Under the pieces are notes generated by a model. The model was not told where the DNA came from. It was given only the letters and a program-made list of their open reading frames with translations, and did no database searches. Below are positions 51,526-60,286 of a DNA stretch of 64,000 nucleotides, one piece after another. The stretch's first letter is position 1; each line of letters opens with the position of its first letter. A program made the position numbers and the translations under genes. The DNA is from Capnocytophaga stomatis (GTDB lineage: Bacteria > Bacteroidota > Bacteroidia > Flavobacteriales > Flavobacteriaceae), in assembly GCF_002302635.1 (NCBI RefSeq), contig NZ_CP022387.1:1798001-1862000 (forward strand). The letters run 5' to 3'.

Positions 51526-52203
51526 TTAATCCATTCTGAAGAGCTTTTTTAGCTTCAAAATGAGAAAAACCAGACCTATTGTTGCGTATAATAAGACAAT
51601 TATTAGTAAATCGTACAATAAGGTAAAAGGCAACAACACGATGGCTTTTGTATAAGCTCCTATTTTGGGAAGTTTGGATTTTTGTTTTATTGTAAATTCA
51701 ATCTTTTGCTTCAGCGAAAACTCATTTTTTAGTTTTTCTTTCAATTTTTGCTTCGGTGCGAACACTCCGGCAATGTGAATCGACTTATAGATGAAATTTC
51801 CCGTGTCTTCTTCGCAAGAAACATTACCTTTTTTGCAAAATCCGATGTTTTTAGTCTCTTGTACGCTCTTTTCAGAGAGTTTTTCAGGATTTATTCCCAA
51901 AAGAATTAACATACTGAGCATATTTTCCTGCTTGATACTCTCCGCATAACACTTTGCAAAGCCATAATACAACTCATTTTTCCATTTGGAAAAGAAAATG
52001 CTTTCCAATTCCTTTTGATTTTCGGGTTTTACCTTGTTAAAGTGGTAATAAAACTTCTTTCCGACGATGATTAATTCGTTTTGGGAAGAAAAACCCGCGT
52101 ATTTTATGATATCTGTATGCTTTTTGTAAATAATATTCTCCTTTTTCCTCGCATCGGAAAACATTTTTTCGGTTAAAGATGAATATTTGAACAGATTTAT
52201 CAT
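51526..52203 (-). CDS. uncharacterised membrane protein
   Basis: 225 residues. The N-terminal about 150 residues are soluble and Lys-rich (YAGFSSQNELIIVGKKFYYHF; IFFSKWKNELYYGFAKCYAES; with a Cys pair region FCKKGNVSCEE), and residues about 178-215 form a strongly hydrophobic hairpin (IVLLPFTLLYDLLIIVLLYA and onward) ending LKLKKLFRMD. I do not recognise it. It lies between the 21-bp array and mraY and interrupts the mraY-murD spacing; possibly an acquired accessory gene. Confidence 0.6.
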   Translation of the reverse strand: MINLFKYSSLTEKMFSDARKKENIIYKKHTDIIKYAGFSSQNELIIVGKKFYYHFNKVKPENQKELESIFFSKWKNELYYGFAKCYAESIKQENMLSMLILLGINPEKLSEKSVQETKNIGFCKKGNVSCEEDTGNFIYKSIHIAGVFAPKQKLKEKLKNEFSLKQKIEFTIKQKSKLPKIGAYTKAIVLLPFTLLYDLLIIVLLYATIGLVFLILKLKKLFRMD

Positions 52204-52272
52204 TTGTTTTTTCTATTTTACGACCTTATTTCTCTTCTTTACAGATGAAAAAGGCTTCTTTCCGAACTTTGA

Positions 52273-53487
52273 TTACCTAATTTTTAAGGTTACGAATGAC
52301 ATAATCGCCAAAATGATGCCCACAATCAAGAATCGCATCACTATTTTGCTTTCGTGGTAGCCTTTTTTCTGGTAATGATGATGTAGTGGCGACATTAGGA
52401 AAATGCGTCTGCCTTCGCCATACTTCTTTTTCGTGTATTTGAAGTACGAAACCTGTAACATTACCGATAGATTTTCTGCCAGAAAGATACCGCACAACAA
52501 CGGAATGAGTAATTCCTTACGTACCGAGATAGCAATCACGGCAATTACGCCCCCGATGGTTAAACTTCCCGTATCGCCCATAAAAACCTGAGCCGGATAG
52601 GTGTTGTACCACAAAAATCCGATGAGTGCCCCGGCAAATGCTGCGATAAAGATGGTTATTTCTCCCACGTTGGGGATATACATTATGTTAAGGTACTGGG
52701 AGAAAATGATGTTCCCCGATACCCAAGCGAAAATCCCGAGTGTCAGCACGATGATGGCGGAACTTCCTGCCGCCAGTCCGTCAATTCCGTCGGTGAGGTT
52801 AGCTCCGTTGGAAACCGCCGTAACAATTAAAATCACGATGGGAATAAAAACCAACCAAACATAGTTTTTACTACCTTCACCAGCCCACGAAATGAGTTCG
52901 GCATAGTCAAATTCGTTGTTCTTCAGGAAAGGAATGGTTGTTTTTGTGGATTTTATTTCTTCGGTTTGGGCTTGTACCTCAGTAACTGTGCTTGCTTTTA
53001 CGTTTTCGTTCTTCACGGTTACATTCGGGTTGAAATAAAGCATCGCCCCGACGAAAAGCCCTAAGCCTATTTGCCCCAGAACTTTGAATCTGCCTTTAAG
53101 TCCGTCTTTATTCTTGCGAAAAACCTTGATGTAATCATCCGCAAACCCGATAACTCCCATCCAAACCATTGAAACTATAAGCAAAATGATGTACACGTTA
53201 GCCAGTTCGGCGAACAGTAGCACCGGAACAAGCGTTGCCAAGATGATAATAACCCCGCCCATTGTTGGTGTGCCGGCTTTTTCGTTCTGCCCTTGCAAAC
53301 CTAAGTCGCGAATGGTTTCGCCCACCTGCAAAGCGTACAGCCTGCGGATAATTTTCTTTCCGAAAATTGTAGCAATCAAAAGCGAAAGAATCGCCGCCAC
53401 GCCCGCACGGAACGATAAGTATTGAAACAATCCTGCTCCCGCCAAATTGTATTCTTTTTCTAAATAATCAAATAAATAATATAACAT
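52273..53487 (-). CDS. mraY: phospho-N-acetylmuramoyl-pentapeptide transferase
   Basis: 404 residues, about ten membrane segments. Signatures: [13 protein letters not shown] (about 68-80), FADDYIK (catalytic Asp pair), [12 protein letters not shown] (about 238), and [20 protein letters not shown] near the end. It transfers phospho-MurNAc-pentapeptide to undecaprenyl phosphate to make lipid I. A Lys/Thr-rich insert of about 60 residues between TM segments (after LYFNPNVTV) is usual in this phylum. It is detached from murE and murD by accessory genes on both sides. Confidence 0.97.
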   Translation of the reverse strand: MLYYLFDYLEKEYNLAGAGLFQYLSFRAGVAAILSLLIATIFGKKIIRRLYALQVGETIRDLGLQGQNEKAGTPTMGGVIIILATLVPVLLFAELANVYIILLIVSMVWMGVIGFADDYIKVFRKNKDGLKGRFKVLGQIGLGLFVGAMLYFNPNVTVKNENVKASTVTEVQAQTEEIKSTKTTIPFLKNNEFDYAELISWAGEGSKNYVWLVFIPIVILIVTAVSNGANLTDGIDGLAAGSSAIIVLTLGIFAWVSGNIIFSQYLNIMYIPNVGEITIFIAAFAGALIGFLWYNTYPAQVFMGDTGSLTIGGVIAVIAISVRKELLIPLLCGIFLAENLSVMLQVSYFKYTKKKYGEGRRIFLMSPLHHHYQKKGYHESKIVMRFLIVGIILAIMSFVTLKIR

Positions 53488-53615
53488 TTAGTTATCAGTA
53501 ATTAGGGAATAGGGGTTTGTTCCTATTCGGGATTAATATTTTTGCCTTTTATGCCCATACAATAGAAAAGATGTGGCTTCTTTCCGAGCAATTAATTGAT
53601 AGTTTCTACAAAAAA

Positions 53616-54338
53616 TTACTCAGTTACAACGATGATTTTGTCATCATTTTTTTCATTTTTATCAAGTTCTTCATTGAGCTTTAAACTCACTTGAACGGTG
53701 TGGTCATCAATCTTTTTGAACTTACTGTGCTTTCCTTTAATTGACTCTATTCTGTTATCAAATTTGAATGTAACATTGAACTGTATGTCAATCATTTTCA
53801 TAAAGTTTTGCATTTTATCGCTTAGCTCGTTATCTTCTTGCCCCTCTTTCTCTTCTTTTGAGGTGAGGTCTTTCATATCGATAACTAATCTCTTTCCATC
53901 CCAGTCTGTTCCCGATTTTACGAACGGAGAGAGCATTTTAGCCTCTTCATTTTTGGAATCGGAAAATCCTTCTAATTCTTTTTTGGTTAATCGTTCCATT
54001 TTGATAGCAAAACCGGTTTCTTGTTCCTTGTCAAAAATCCCTTTCAAGAAGATTTTTTTAGCTATTTCCACAGAATCTTTATCGATAGGTTTTCCTTCTT
54101 CCTCAGATAATTGGTAAATGCTTTTCCATTCTTTAGAAAGTTTGTTAAGGCTTGATTTCTTACTTGTAGAATCGGACGCCGATTGCATCATTTCCATCGC
54201 TTCCTTTGCATCAAACTCCATAAGAATACTTGTAGCGTCATCTTTGTGGAAGGTCATTTCCATATTTACGGTACAAGATTGCAAGAGTCCTATAAAAAGC
54301 CCCAAAAGTGTGATAATTTTGATTTTATGTTTCATCAT
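53616..54338 (-). CDS. uncharacterised lipoprotein
   Basis: 240 residues with a lipoprotein signal ending LLQSC (Cys22). The mature part is Lys/Glu/Asp-rich with a beta-like end (IQFNVTFKFDNRIESIKGKH; VQVSLKLNEELDKNEKNDDK). It resembles small exported Bacteroidota proteins of no known role. It lies upstream of mraY (128 bases) in the same direction, and downstream of a palindromic repeat. I see no catalytic motif. Confidence 0.65.
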   Translation of the reverse strand: MMKHKIKIITLLGLFIGLLQSCTVNMEMTFHKDDATSILMEFDAKEAMEMMQSASDSTSKKSSLNKLSKEWKSIYQLSEEEGKPIDKDSVEIAKKIFLKGIFDKEQETGFAIKMERLTKKELEGFSDSKNEEAKMLSPFVKSGTDWDGKRLVIDMKDLTSKEEKEGQEDNELSDKMQNFMKMIDIQFNVTFKFDNRIESIKGKHSKFKKIDDHTVQVSLKLNEELDKNEKNDDKIIVVTE

Positions 54339-54408
54339 ATTTTTCTTTAGTTTAAAGGTTTTATAATTGTTTTTATACTGAAAGGAAAGCAGGTTTTAAA
54401 ATTCGGAA

Positions 54409-54543
54409 GTGATGCAAAAAGTATGATACCTTAAAAAAGAGGGTATTTCTGTCAGGCTGAGCGAAGTCGAAGCCCTGTTAATAATGAGGCTTCGACTTCG
54501 CTCAGCCTGACAATCGAAACAATCATCATACTTTTTATAACAC
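54409..54543. repeat. 135-bp palindromic MITE-like element, copy 3
   Basis: Nearly identical in ends and core to 46647-46779 (GTGATGCAAAAAGTATGATA at the left; TATAACAC at the right; the TGTCAGGCTGAGCG stem between). It lies in the gap 54339-54647, which has no gene. Confidence 0.85.
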
Positions 54544-54647
54544 TACCTAAAATTCTTCTTTCAGTTTGCTGTATACTTCCAAATCATCTCCCAAATACAC
54601 TCGGAGAGATATAAAAATTAAGTATGCACAGATTCTTGATTATTTTA

Positions 54648-55445
54648 TCATCTTTTTATAAACGTTTTGTCTGTTTTTACCCAATAGGGTGTAACCAATA
54701 TGGGCGAAAAAACGATGTTTTTAGTACTTTTATTGGCTATTACCGCCCACTTTCTGTGCAAAATAAATGTCAATTTTTCTTCTTTGGTCAAGCCTTCCAA
54801 AGTGTAATAATTCTCAAAGAAACGATGCTTTTGGTGGAAAACCTGATAATAATGTATCTTTTTATTAAACTTTTTCTCGTATTCTGCTATGGATTCTTTC
54901 AGCGGAATCACCTCGTTTTGAGGCTCTAAAAAATCTCTATCCTGATGGAAAACTTTTATTTTTCCCTTTTCTTGCTGATGATATTCAAAATCTTCCGAAT
55001 AATCCCCTTCCAACAGATTTTCGTAATAATTCATCTCTGGAAATCCGTTTCTTATGACCAAACTATCTATTTTTATAGTCCCTTTATCTCGTTGAATATG
55101 ATACAAAACCGAACTTGCAGAGGGCTCTCCTCGTGATGGACTCATCTTTTTATAAAGTTCGTAATTGGGCGTAATGAGAATTATTTCCGAAAACTCGGGA
55201 TAAATGTGTTGCAATCGCTTGAAGGGAATGTTAGGAACCACAAAAATCACAGGTTTTTTATGTGATGACGGAATGGCGATGTCCGTCAATATGTTATTGT
55301 TTTTATTATGCGAATGTTGATATTCTTCGTAAAATATATTTCTGTCATCTATATGAATAACATTATGAAATACATTGTCCCTAATATTTTGAGCCAAACC
55401 ATTTGCGTGAAGTAAAGCCATAATTATTATTAGTTTTAGTTTCAT
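54648..55445 (-). CDS. uncharacterised exported protein
   Basis: 265 residues with a signal peptide (1-18, ANGLAQ). The body is rich in Tyr, His and Lys (YEEYQHSHNKNNN; KIHYYQVFHQKHRFFENYY), mostly predicted strands and loops; IVLVTPYWVK-like end. Its make-up recalls the GLPGLI-type exported proteins of Flavobacteriia only weakly, and I do not assign it there. It lies among the accessory genes that separate murE from mraY. Real coding is supported by the signal peptide and length. Confidence 0.55.
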   Translation of the reverse strand: MKLKLIIIMALLHANGLAQNIRDNVFHNVIHIDDRNIFYEEYQHSHNKNNNILTDIAIPSSHKKPVIFVVPNIPFKRLQHIYPEFSEIILITPNYELYKKMSPSRGEPSASSVLYHIQRDKGTIKIDSLVIRNGFPEMNYYENLLEGDYSEDFEYHQQEKGKIKVFHQDRDFLEPQNEVIPLKESIAEYEKKFNKKIHYYQVFHQKHRFFENYYTLEGLTKEEKLTFILHRKWAVIANKSTKNIVFSPILVTPYWVKTDKTFIKR

Positions 55446-55562
55446 TTTGTAATAAATTGCTATTTGTTTGTAATTTATTTTATTTCAGTTTTTTGTAAGA
55501 GCAACTTCAGCGTAACGAATTGACGTGAGTAATTGCGTAAGCCTTTTTGACCTTTTCGTTAT

Positions 55563-56114
55563 TTATGAATAAAAACAATCTGCTTCCCATTTTGTAGGGT
55601 TATTTTCGATGTATTCGTGAATTTTGAAATACGATTCCTCATTTCGGATAATGTGTTCGTAATAATTGCGTTGCCAAAGGGAAAACCCTGTTTTTTTTGA
55701 CACCGCCGATTTATATCCGCGAACAATTGCCCCCAATGTTTGCGATGGCGACCGTAGGGGCGTATTGCATACGCCCTTTTCATCATCATTGGGCGTATGC
55801 AATGTTACATCATTGGGCGTATGCAATACACCCCTACATTGGTGGGCGATTTCTATAATGGCGTGAAAATGATTGGGCATTACTATGAATGTGTGTATTT
55901 TGATATTCTTACGAACATTTTCTGTATTTATCCATTCATTATATGCAATTTCCCCAATTGCATTCAATTGCATTTTCCCATCGATGATTTCCCCGAAATA
56001 ATGCGTCCTGTTTTGGCAACAAATCGTAATGAAGTACAATCCTTCACGGCTGTAATCATATCCTTTCAGACGAATTGAACGCCTTTTGTGTATGTCGGGG
56101 TTGTATTTTTTCAT
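55563..56114 (-). CDS. RAYT (REP-associated tyrosine transposase, Y1 type)
   Basis: 183 residues from ATG 56114 (MKKYNPDIHKRRSIRLKGYDYS), the family start; the frame upstream of it reads through a REP palindrome. HUH motif: His82 and His84 in MPNHFHA; the catalytic Tyr is in QRNYYEHIIRNEE (Tyr151 or 152). IVRGYKSAVSK and WQRN are also typical. It cuts and moves single-stranded REP hairpins. Between HUH and that block is an insert of about 30 residues (93-122) encoded by three GCGTATGC-type palindromes, that is, REP DNA lies inside the coding sequence and stays in frame. Confidence 0.9.
   Translation of the reverse strand: MKKYNPDIHKRRSIRLKGYDYSREGLYFITICCQNRTHYFGEIIDGKMQLNAIGEIAYNEWINTENVRKNIKIHTFIVMPNHFHAIIEIAHQCRGVLHTPNDVTLHTPNDDEKGVCNTPLRSPSQTLGAIVRGYKSAVSKKTGFSLWQRNYYEHIIRNEESYFKIHEYIENNPTKWEADCFYS
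55754..55837. repeat. three REP-type palindromes inside the RAYT gene
   Basis: GGGCGTATTGCATACGCCC (55758-55776) and two GGGCGTATGC half-elements at 55791-55800 and 55815-55837, the last ending in CCCCTAC. They match the free-standing copies at 56141, 58159 and 60250. Confidence 0.85.
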
Positions 56115-56140
56115 CGTTGATTTGTTTTTTTTGTTGTCAT

Positions 56141-56163
56141 AGGGGCGTATGCAATACGCCCCT
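56141..56163. repeat. REP-type palindrome upstream of the RAYT gene
   Basis: AGGGGCGTATGC and AATACGCCCCT form a near-perfect palindrome, 27 bases upstream of the RAYT start codon. Confidence 0.85.
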
Positions 56164-56240
56164 ACATTCGTAAATGGTAATTTGCCCACCTATGGTTACG
56201 GTGCGTTTTACAAACCTTATAAAAACATATTTTGTGAAAT

Positions 56241-56762
56241 TTATTTTACCTCTTCATAGCGTACTTTGGTGTAAAATTCCCCTTCGGTGATGGTTAGCCC
56301 TGATTCTAATTTTCCTGAAAAAGTTCCTTTTGCGGTGTTTTTGTCTATTTGAGTGATATTCACCACGAAATTATTGGGATTATCGTAATGATTTTCATTA
56401 TTAAAAAAATAGGTAACATCCAGATAGTATTGACTTTGGGAAGGAGCATAATCCCCAACGTCCAAATTAAAATTGGAAGTTTCAGGAACATACAAATCCA
56501 AAGTCATCGACTCAGAATCAATAGATTTTTCTTTTCTGCCGCCTATATTTAAAAAAAAGTGATTCCCACGAGTTTTGTGGTATTTATAGGTTGTAAGCAG
56601 TGCGGTTTTGTATTCCTTTTGCTGACCATCAACCTTAAAACGCATATAAAAATCGCCTGTGTTCCCGCCGTCAGAACCGCCATCTCCTGAACAAGCCGTC
56701 AGCAGAAAAATTGCCGTTACAAGGGCAAATACACCTGATAATAAATTCTTTACTTTCATCAT
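56241..56762 (-). CDS. uncharacterised lipoprotein with Gly-rich linker
   Basis: 173 residues. Lipoprotein signal ending LLTAC (Cys24), then a Gly/Ser/Asp-rich spacer (SGDGGSDGGNTG) and a beta-rich domain (GDFYMRFKVDGQQKEYKTALL; ANLDVGDYAPSQ-like turns; GTFSGKLESGLTITEGEFYTKVRY). The pattern is common among small Bacteroidota outer-membrane lipoproteins that bind small ligands or have no known role. It has no link to its neighbours (RAYT and a GNAT gene). Confidence 0.65.
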   Translation of the reverse strand: MMKVKNLLSGVFALVTAIFLLTACSGDGGSDGGNTGDFYMRFKVDGQQKEYKTALLTTYKYHKTRGNHFFLNIGGRKEKSIDSESMTLDLYVPETSNFNLDVGDYAPSQSQYYLDVTYFFNNENHYDNPNNFVVNITQIDKNTAKGTFSGKLESGLTITEGEFYTKVRYEEVK

Positions 56763-56833
56763 TTTACAAAATTTTATAGATTAAACAAATATCCGAAAAA
56801 TTGTTTTTGGATAATTTTTTTGTCCCTACGATT

Positions 56834-57370
56834 TTAAAATTCCTCTTTCAGTTTGCTGTACACTTCCAAATCGCGGAAAGTATTTTCGTTTACTCGTTCG
56901 CCTTGCCGTTCGATGCCTTCAAAAATGAAGTTCAATCGCTTCGGAATGCTTTTGCTGGGGATATTTCCAACAGCACAACGGATTTGTACGCGGTTCATTT
57001 CCATTTCAGCGAAAGCAAATTCGCACATTCGTTTAGTGGCTTGGGTTGCAATGCCTTGTTTTTGATAATCCTTTGAAATCCAATAACCGATTTCCGTTTT
57101 CTGATTGAGTTTGTCCGTTTTGATAAAACTGATAAGCCCCACAAAATTGCCTTCTTTTCGGATGCAAAAGATGTATTCTTTGGTTTGTTCCATCGTTTCC
57201 AAAGCTGATTTTATAAAATTTTCTTCATCAGCAACACTTTTTATAAAAGAAACGAACGGAAGCCACTCGCCTAAGTATTCCCTTTGTGAATCTATGGTAT
57301 TGAAAATTTCATCTGCATCGGATAATTTCACCAGTTCGAGATATATTTCTTCACTTATGATTAGTTTCAT
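56834..57370 (-). CDS. RimJ/RimL-type GNAT N-acetyltransferase
   Basis: 178 residues, cytosolic. Ser/Asp-rich start LVKLSDADEIFNTIDSQREYLGEWLPF, GLISFIKTDKLNQKTEIGYWISKDYQKQGIATQATK (the acetyl-CoA loop QKQGIA near residue 108) and NRVQIRCAVGNIPSKSIPKRLNF are marks of the RimJ/RimL group, which acetylate protein N-termini or small amines. The substrate is unknown. It is 21 bases upstream-oriented next to the CPBP protease gene on the same strand. Confidence 0.9.
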   Translation of the reverse strand: MKLIISEEIYLELVKLSDADEIFNTIDSQREYLGEWLPFVSFIKSVADEENFIKSALETMEQTKEYIFCIRKEGNFVGLISFIKTDKLNQKTEIGYWISKDYQKQGIATQATKRMCEFAFAEMEMNRVQIRCAVGNIPSKSIPKRLNFIFEGIERQGERVNENTFRDLEVYSKLKEEF

Positions 57371-57391
57371 ATTTTGTTTATAATGAATGGG

Positions 57392-58114
57392 TTATTTAAT
57401 CATTGTGGCTAATGTTCCCAAAAAATTACTGAAATTATGGGACAAAATCGCTAACAATATACTTTGGCTTTTTAGGGTTATCCATCCCCAAAGGTATCCT
57501 GCAAAAGCAGTTTGTATAAAATAAATAGGTTCAAAATCAATCGCATAGTTTTTATCAAGAGTCAAACCGTGCATAAATCCAAACAAAATTGCTGTTAATA
57601 AAACACTCGGATTTCCTACAAAAGCTGTTTTTTCTTTCAATGAGGAAGCCAAAAGTCCAAGTAATATTCCGCGAAACATTATCTCCTCATCAATCCCTGG
57701 TAAGGATATTTGAAAAGCCAATGTTTCCATATCAAATTCCGATTTACCCAATAAAAACCAAACCACAGTTGATAATAATACCACTCCCACCGCTACAACG
57801 AGAGTTGGTTTAAAATTTTCTTTATTTTGTCTTATTGTGAAAAAATCATTTTCTCTAAAATACCTTCTGAAAATCAAATAACAACTTATTCCACAAATCA
57901 CACCCAATGCTTTTCCTTCCCAATTCCAACGGCTTTCTACTATGTCAAACGCTAAGATTTTTGGAAGCACGAGAAAAAGCTGATACACCATATAGCAACC
58001 TACAAAAATCAATAATCGCAGAAAATTGATTTTGCTTTTTTCTTTCAGAAATAAAATTGCAAAAGGAAGCAACAGAGCAACTTGCAAAAAAGATTCGGCT
58101 AAAATTTTTATCAT
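57392..58114 (-). CDS. CPBP-family intramembrane metalloprotease (CAAX-like)
   Basis: 240 residues with about seven membrane segments. The motif DEEIMFRGILLG gives the paired Glu and Arg, FGFMHGL the first His, and the SHNFSNFLG end the second His and Asn, the full ABI/CPBP active site. These enzymes cut within membranes or act as immunity proteins for small peptides. The substrate is unknown. It starts 63 bases after the murE gene, with a REP element in that gap. Confidence 0.88.
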   Translation of the reverse strand: MIKILAESFLQVALLLPFAILFLKEKSKINFLRLLIFVGCYMVYQLFLVLPKILAFDIVESRWNWEGKALGVICGISCYLIFRRYFRENDFFTIRQNKENFKPTLVVAVGVVLLSTVVWFLLGKSEFDMETLAFQISLPGIDEEIMFRGILLGLLASSLKEKTAFVGNPSVLLTAILFGFMHGLTLDKNYAIDFEPIYFIQTAFAGYLWGWITLKSQSILLAILSHNFSNFLGTLATMIK

Positions 58115-58130
58115 TTTTTTAACTTGTTAT

Positions 58131-58185
58131 TAGGCGTATGCCTATTATTTTCATTATTGGGCGTATGCGATACGCCCCTACGGGG
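58131..58185. repeat. REP-type palindromes at the 3' end of murE
   Basis: TAGGCGTATGCCTA (58131-58144) and GGGCGTATGCGATACGCCC (58159-58177), followed by CTACGGGG. The murE stop codon (58178-58180 on the minus strand) falls inside the CCCCTACGGGG edge of the element. Confidence 0.8.
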
Positions 58186-59629
58186 TCAAAAATTGTCTAA
58201 TTTCCTCCATATCATCAAAATGGGTGCGTTCGCCTTTGATTTCTTGATAGGTTTCGTGTCCTTTGCCGGCAATGAGAATAATATCTCCCGACTGAGCAAA
58301 CTGACAGGCGGTTTTTATTGCCTGACGGCGGTCGGCTATGGTTACGAACTTTTTGTAATTTTCTGCCTGAACCCCAGCTTCCATTTCGTCCAAAATGGTT
58401 TGTGGGTCTTCGTCTCGCGGATTGTCAGAGGTAAAAATCACTCGCGAACTTTCCTTCGTGGAAATATCCGCCATTACAGGTCGTTTGCTCTTGTCGCGAT
58501 TGCCTCCACAACCCACCACCGTGATAAGTTGTTCATTTTTGGTACGAATGTTGTTAATCGTATCCAACACGTTTTGCAGGGCATCGGGCGTGTGGGCATA
58601 ATCCACAATCGCTGTGATTTTATCTTTTGAAACAAAATACTGAAACCTGCCACCCACTGACCGCAAAGTACTCAAAGCCGTGAGGTTTTCGATTCTTTCA
58701 ACTCCGAGCAAATCGGCAACGGCATAGACTGCCAACAGATTATAAGCATTGAACTGCCCGATAAGGTTTGTCCAAACTTCCTGTCCGTCAATTTTTAAAA
58801 CCAAGCCCGAAAATTGATTTTCCAATATCTGCAAACGATAATCTGCAAACGATTTCAGGGCGTATGATTTCTTTTGAGCTTTGGTATTTTGCAACATCAC
58901 ATTACCGTTTTTATCGTCGATATTGGTAAGAGCAAAGGCTGTTTTTGGCAATTGGTCGAAAAACTTCTTTTTAGCATCGCGATAGTTGGCAAAGGTTTGG
59001 TGATAGTCCAAATGGTCGTGTGTCAAATTCGTAAACACGCCCCCAGCAAATTGTAACCCTTCGATGCGTCGTTGCTCCACGCCGTGCGAACTCACTTCCA
59101 TAAAGCAATACTGACAACCTGCATCGACCACCATTTTCAAGTACTTGTTTAGCGTAAGAATGTCAGGTGTGGTGTTTTTGGTGTCGTACTTCTGCTCATC
59201 AACATAAATGGCAATGGTAGAAATCAGCCCCACTTTGTACCCCACTTTTCTAAACAATTGATACAGCAAACTCGTGGTGGTGGTTTTTCCGTTTGTACCT
59301 GTTATCCCCACTAACTTGAGTTTTTCCGACGGATTTCCATAAAAATTACTCGCCATCGTTGCCAAAGCGGAAACGCTATCCTTTACTTTTACATAAACGA
59401 TTTCCGAAATAGTTTCTTGCGGAATTTCCTCACAAACGATGACTTTTGCTCCCTTTTCAATGGCTTTACTAATGAATTGATGCCCGTCTGATGCCGTACC
59501 TTTTATAGCAATGAATACATCGCCTTGCTTAACTAACCGCGAGTCTTGCACCAAATTGCCTACCTGTATATTCAAATCTCCTGAGGCAGAGATGATTTCT
59601 ATGTTTTGTAATATGTCTTTTAGGTTCAT
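58178..59629 (-). CDS. murE: UDP-MurNAc-L-Ala-D-Glu--mDAP ligase
   Basis: 483 residues. ATP motif GITGTNGKTTTTSLLYQ (about 108-124), then TNLTHDHLDYHQTF, and the DNPR specificity motif (SDNPRDEDP, about residue 400), which indicates meso-diaminopimelate rather than lysine. It adds the third stem residue of peptidoglycan. Its start MNLKDILQNIEIISASG is normal. In an intact cluster ftsI lies upstream and mraY downstream; here a DUF1697 gene is upstream and a REP element abuts its stop. Confidence 0.97.
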   Translation of the reverse strand: MNLKDILQNIEIISASGDLNIQVGNLVQDSRLVKQGDVFIAIKGTASDGHQFISKAIEKGAKVIVCEEIPQETISEIVYVKVKDSVSALATMASNFYGNPSEKLKLVGITGTNGKTTTTSLLYQLFRKVGYKVGLISTIAIYVDEQKYDTKNTTPDILTLNKYLKMVVDAGCQYCFMEVSSHGVEQRRIEGLQFAGGVFTNLTHDHLDYHQTFANYRDAKKKFFDQLPKTAFALTNIDDKNGNVMLQNTKAQKKSYALKSFADYRLQILENQFSGLVLKIDGQEVWTNLIGQFNAYNLLAVYAVADLLGVERIENLTALSTLRSVGGRFQYFVSKDKITAIVDYAHTPDALQNVLDTINNIRTKNEQLITVVGCGGNRDKSKRPVMADISTKESSRVIFTSDNPRDEDPQTILDEMEAGVQAENYKKFVTIADRRQAIKTACQFAQSGDIILIAGKGHETYQEIKGERTHFDDMEEIRQFLTP

Positions 59630-59650
59630 AGTTTCAGTTGTTTATATATT

Positions 59651-60184
59651 TTACTCCGCCATTGCCACCAACTTACTCAGTGTATTGAAATTGCGTGTGG
59701 TGGCAGTGATGTTGAGTTTCTTTTCTAAAAAATTGTTACTGAGTTTACTACGGCTGGCATCTTTGGGTGAATATATATACATCGCTTTTTTGGTGAAGTC
59801 AAATTTTTCCTCTCCGAAGTCCTGCTTTTTGAGTTCGTTTGCCAGTGCTTGCGGTAGCTCATCGTTAAATAGGGTAAAGAAAACGCGTTTGATGTCGTGA
59901 TTTTCAGTAAACGGATTTTCGTTTAAAACTTGCCTAATTTCATCGGCGGTTTTTACAATCACGGGAAGTTCCGCTCCAATGTTTTCCTTGATAAGCTGAT
60001 GTACTTTCCCGCTCACCCCCGCAGGGGAAAGCTCCGTTTGTAAGACCACATTTCCACTCTGAATATAAGTTTTTACATTTACGAAACCGCCTTTCTCCAA
60101 AATTTCTTTCAGAAAAGACATACTCGGAATTTTATTTTTTCCTGTGGGCATCACACCACGCAAAAGGACGATATAGGTGTTCAT
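59651..60184 (-). CDS. DUF1697 domain-containing protein
   Basis: 177 residues from ATG 60184 (MNTYIVLLRGVMPTGKNKIPSM), the family start; a frame beginning 6 codons earlier exists. The family signature is this N-terminus plus VKTYIQSGNVVLQTEL and FDFTKKAMYIYSPKDASRSKLSNNFLEK. It is a small cytosolic fold of unknown function seen in many bacteria. It ends 21 bases from the murE start on the same strand, where the intact dcw cluster would have ftsI. Confidence 0.9.
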   Translation of the reverse strand: MNTYIVLLRGVMPTGKNKIPSMSFLKEILEKGGFVNVKTYIQSGNVVLQTELSPAGVSGKVHQLIKENIGAELPVIVKTADEIRQVLNENPFTENHDIKRVFFTLFNDELPQALANELKKQDFGEEKFDFTKKAMYIYSPKDASRSKLSNNFLEKKLNITATTRNFNTLSKLVAMAE

Positions 60185-60249
60185 ATTTTTGGTTTTTACC
60201 ATTTACTATTTCACTGTTGGGGCAAAATATTTTTTGCCCTTACATTATC

Positions 60250-60270
60250 GGGCGTACGCAATGCGCTCTT
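60250..60270. repeat. degenerate REP-type palindrome
   Basis: GGGCGTACGCAATGCGCTCTTAC, a decayed version of the GCGTATGC element found at 55754, 56141 and 58159. Confidence 0.55.
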
Positions 60271-60286
60271 ACAATATTTTACCTTT

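Noticed and set aside
54624-54929. 101-codon plus-strand frame opposite an exported-protein gene
   Set aside because: It overlaps a minus-strand gene that has a signal peptide, so it is a shadow frame.
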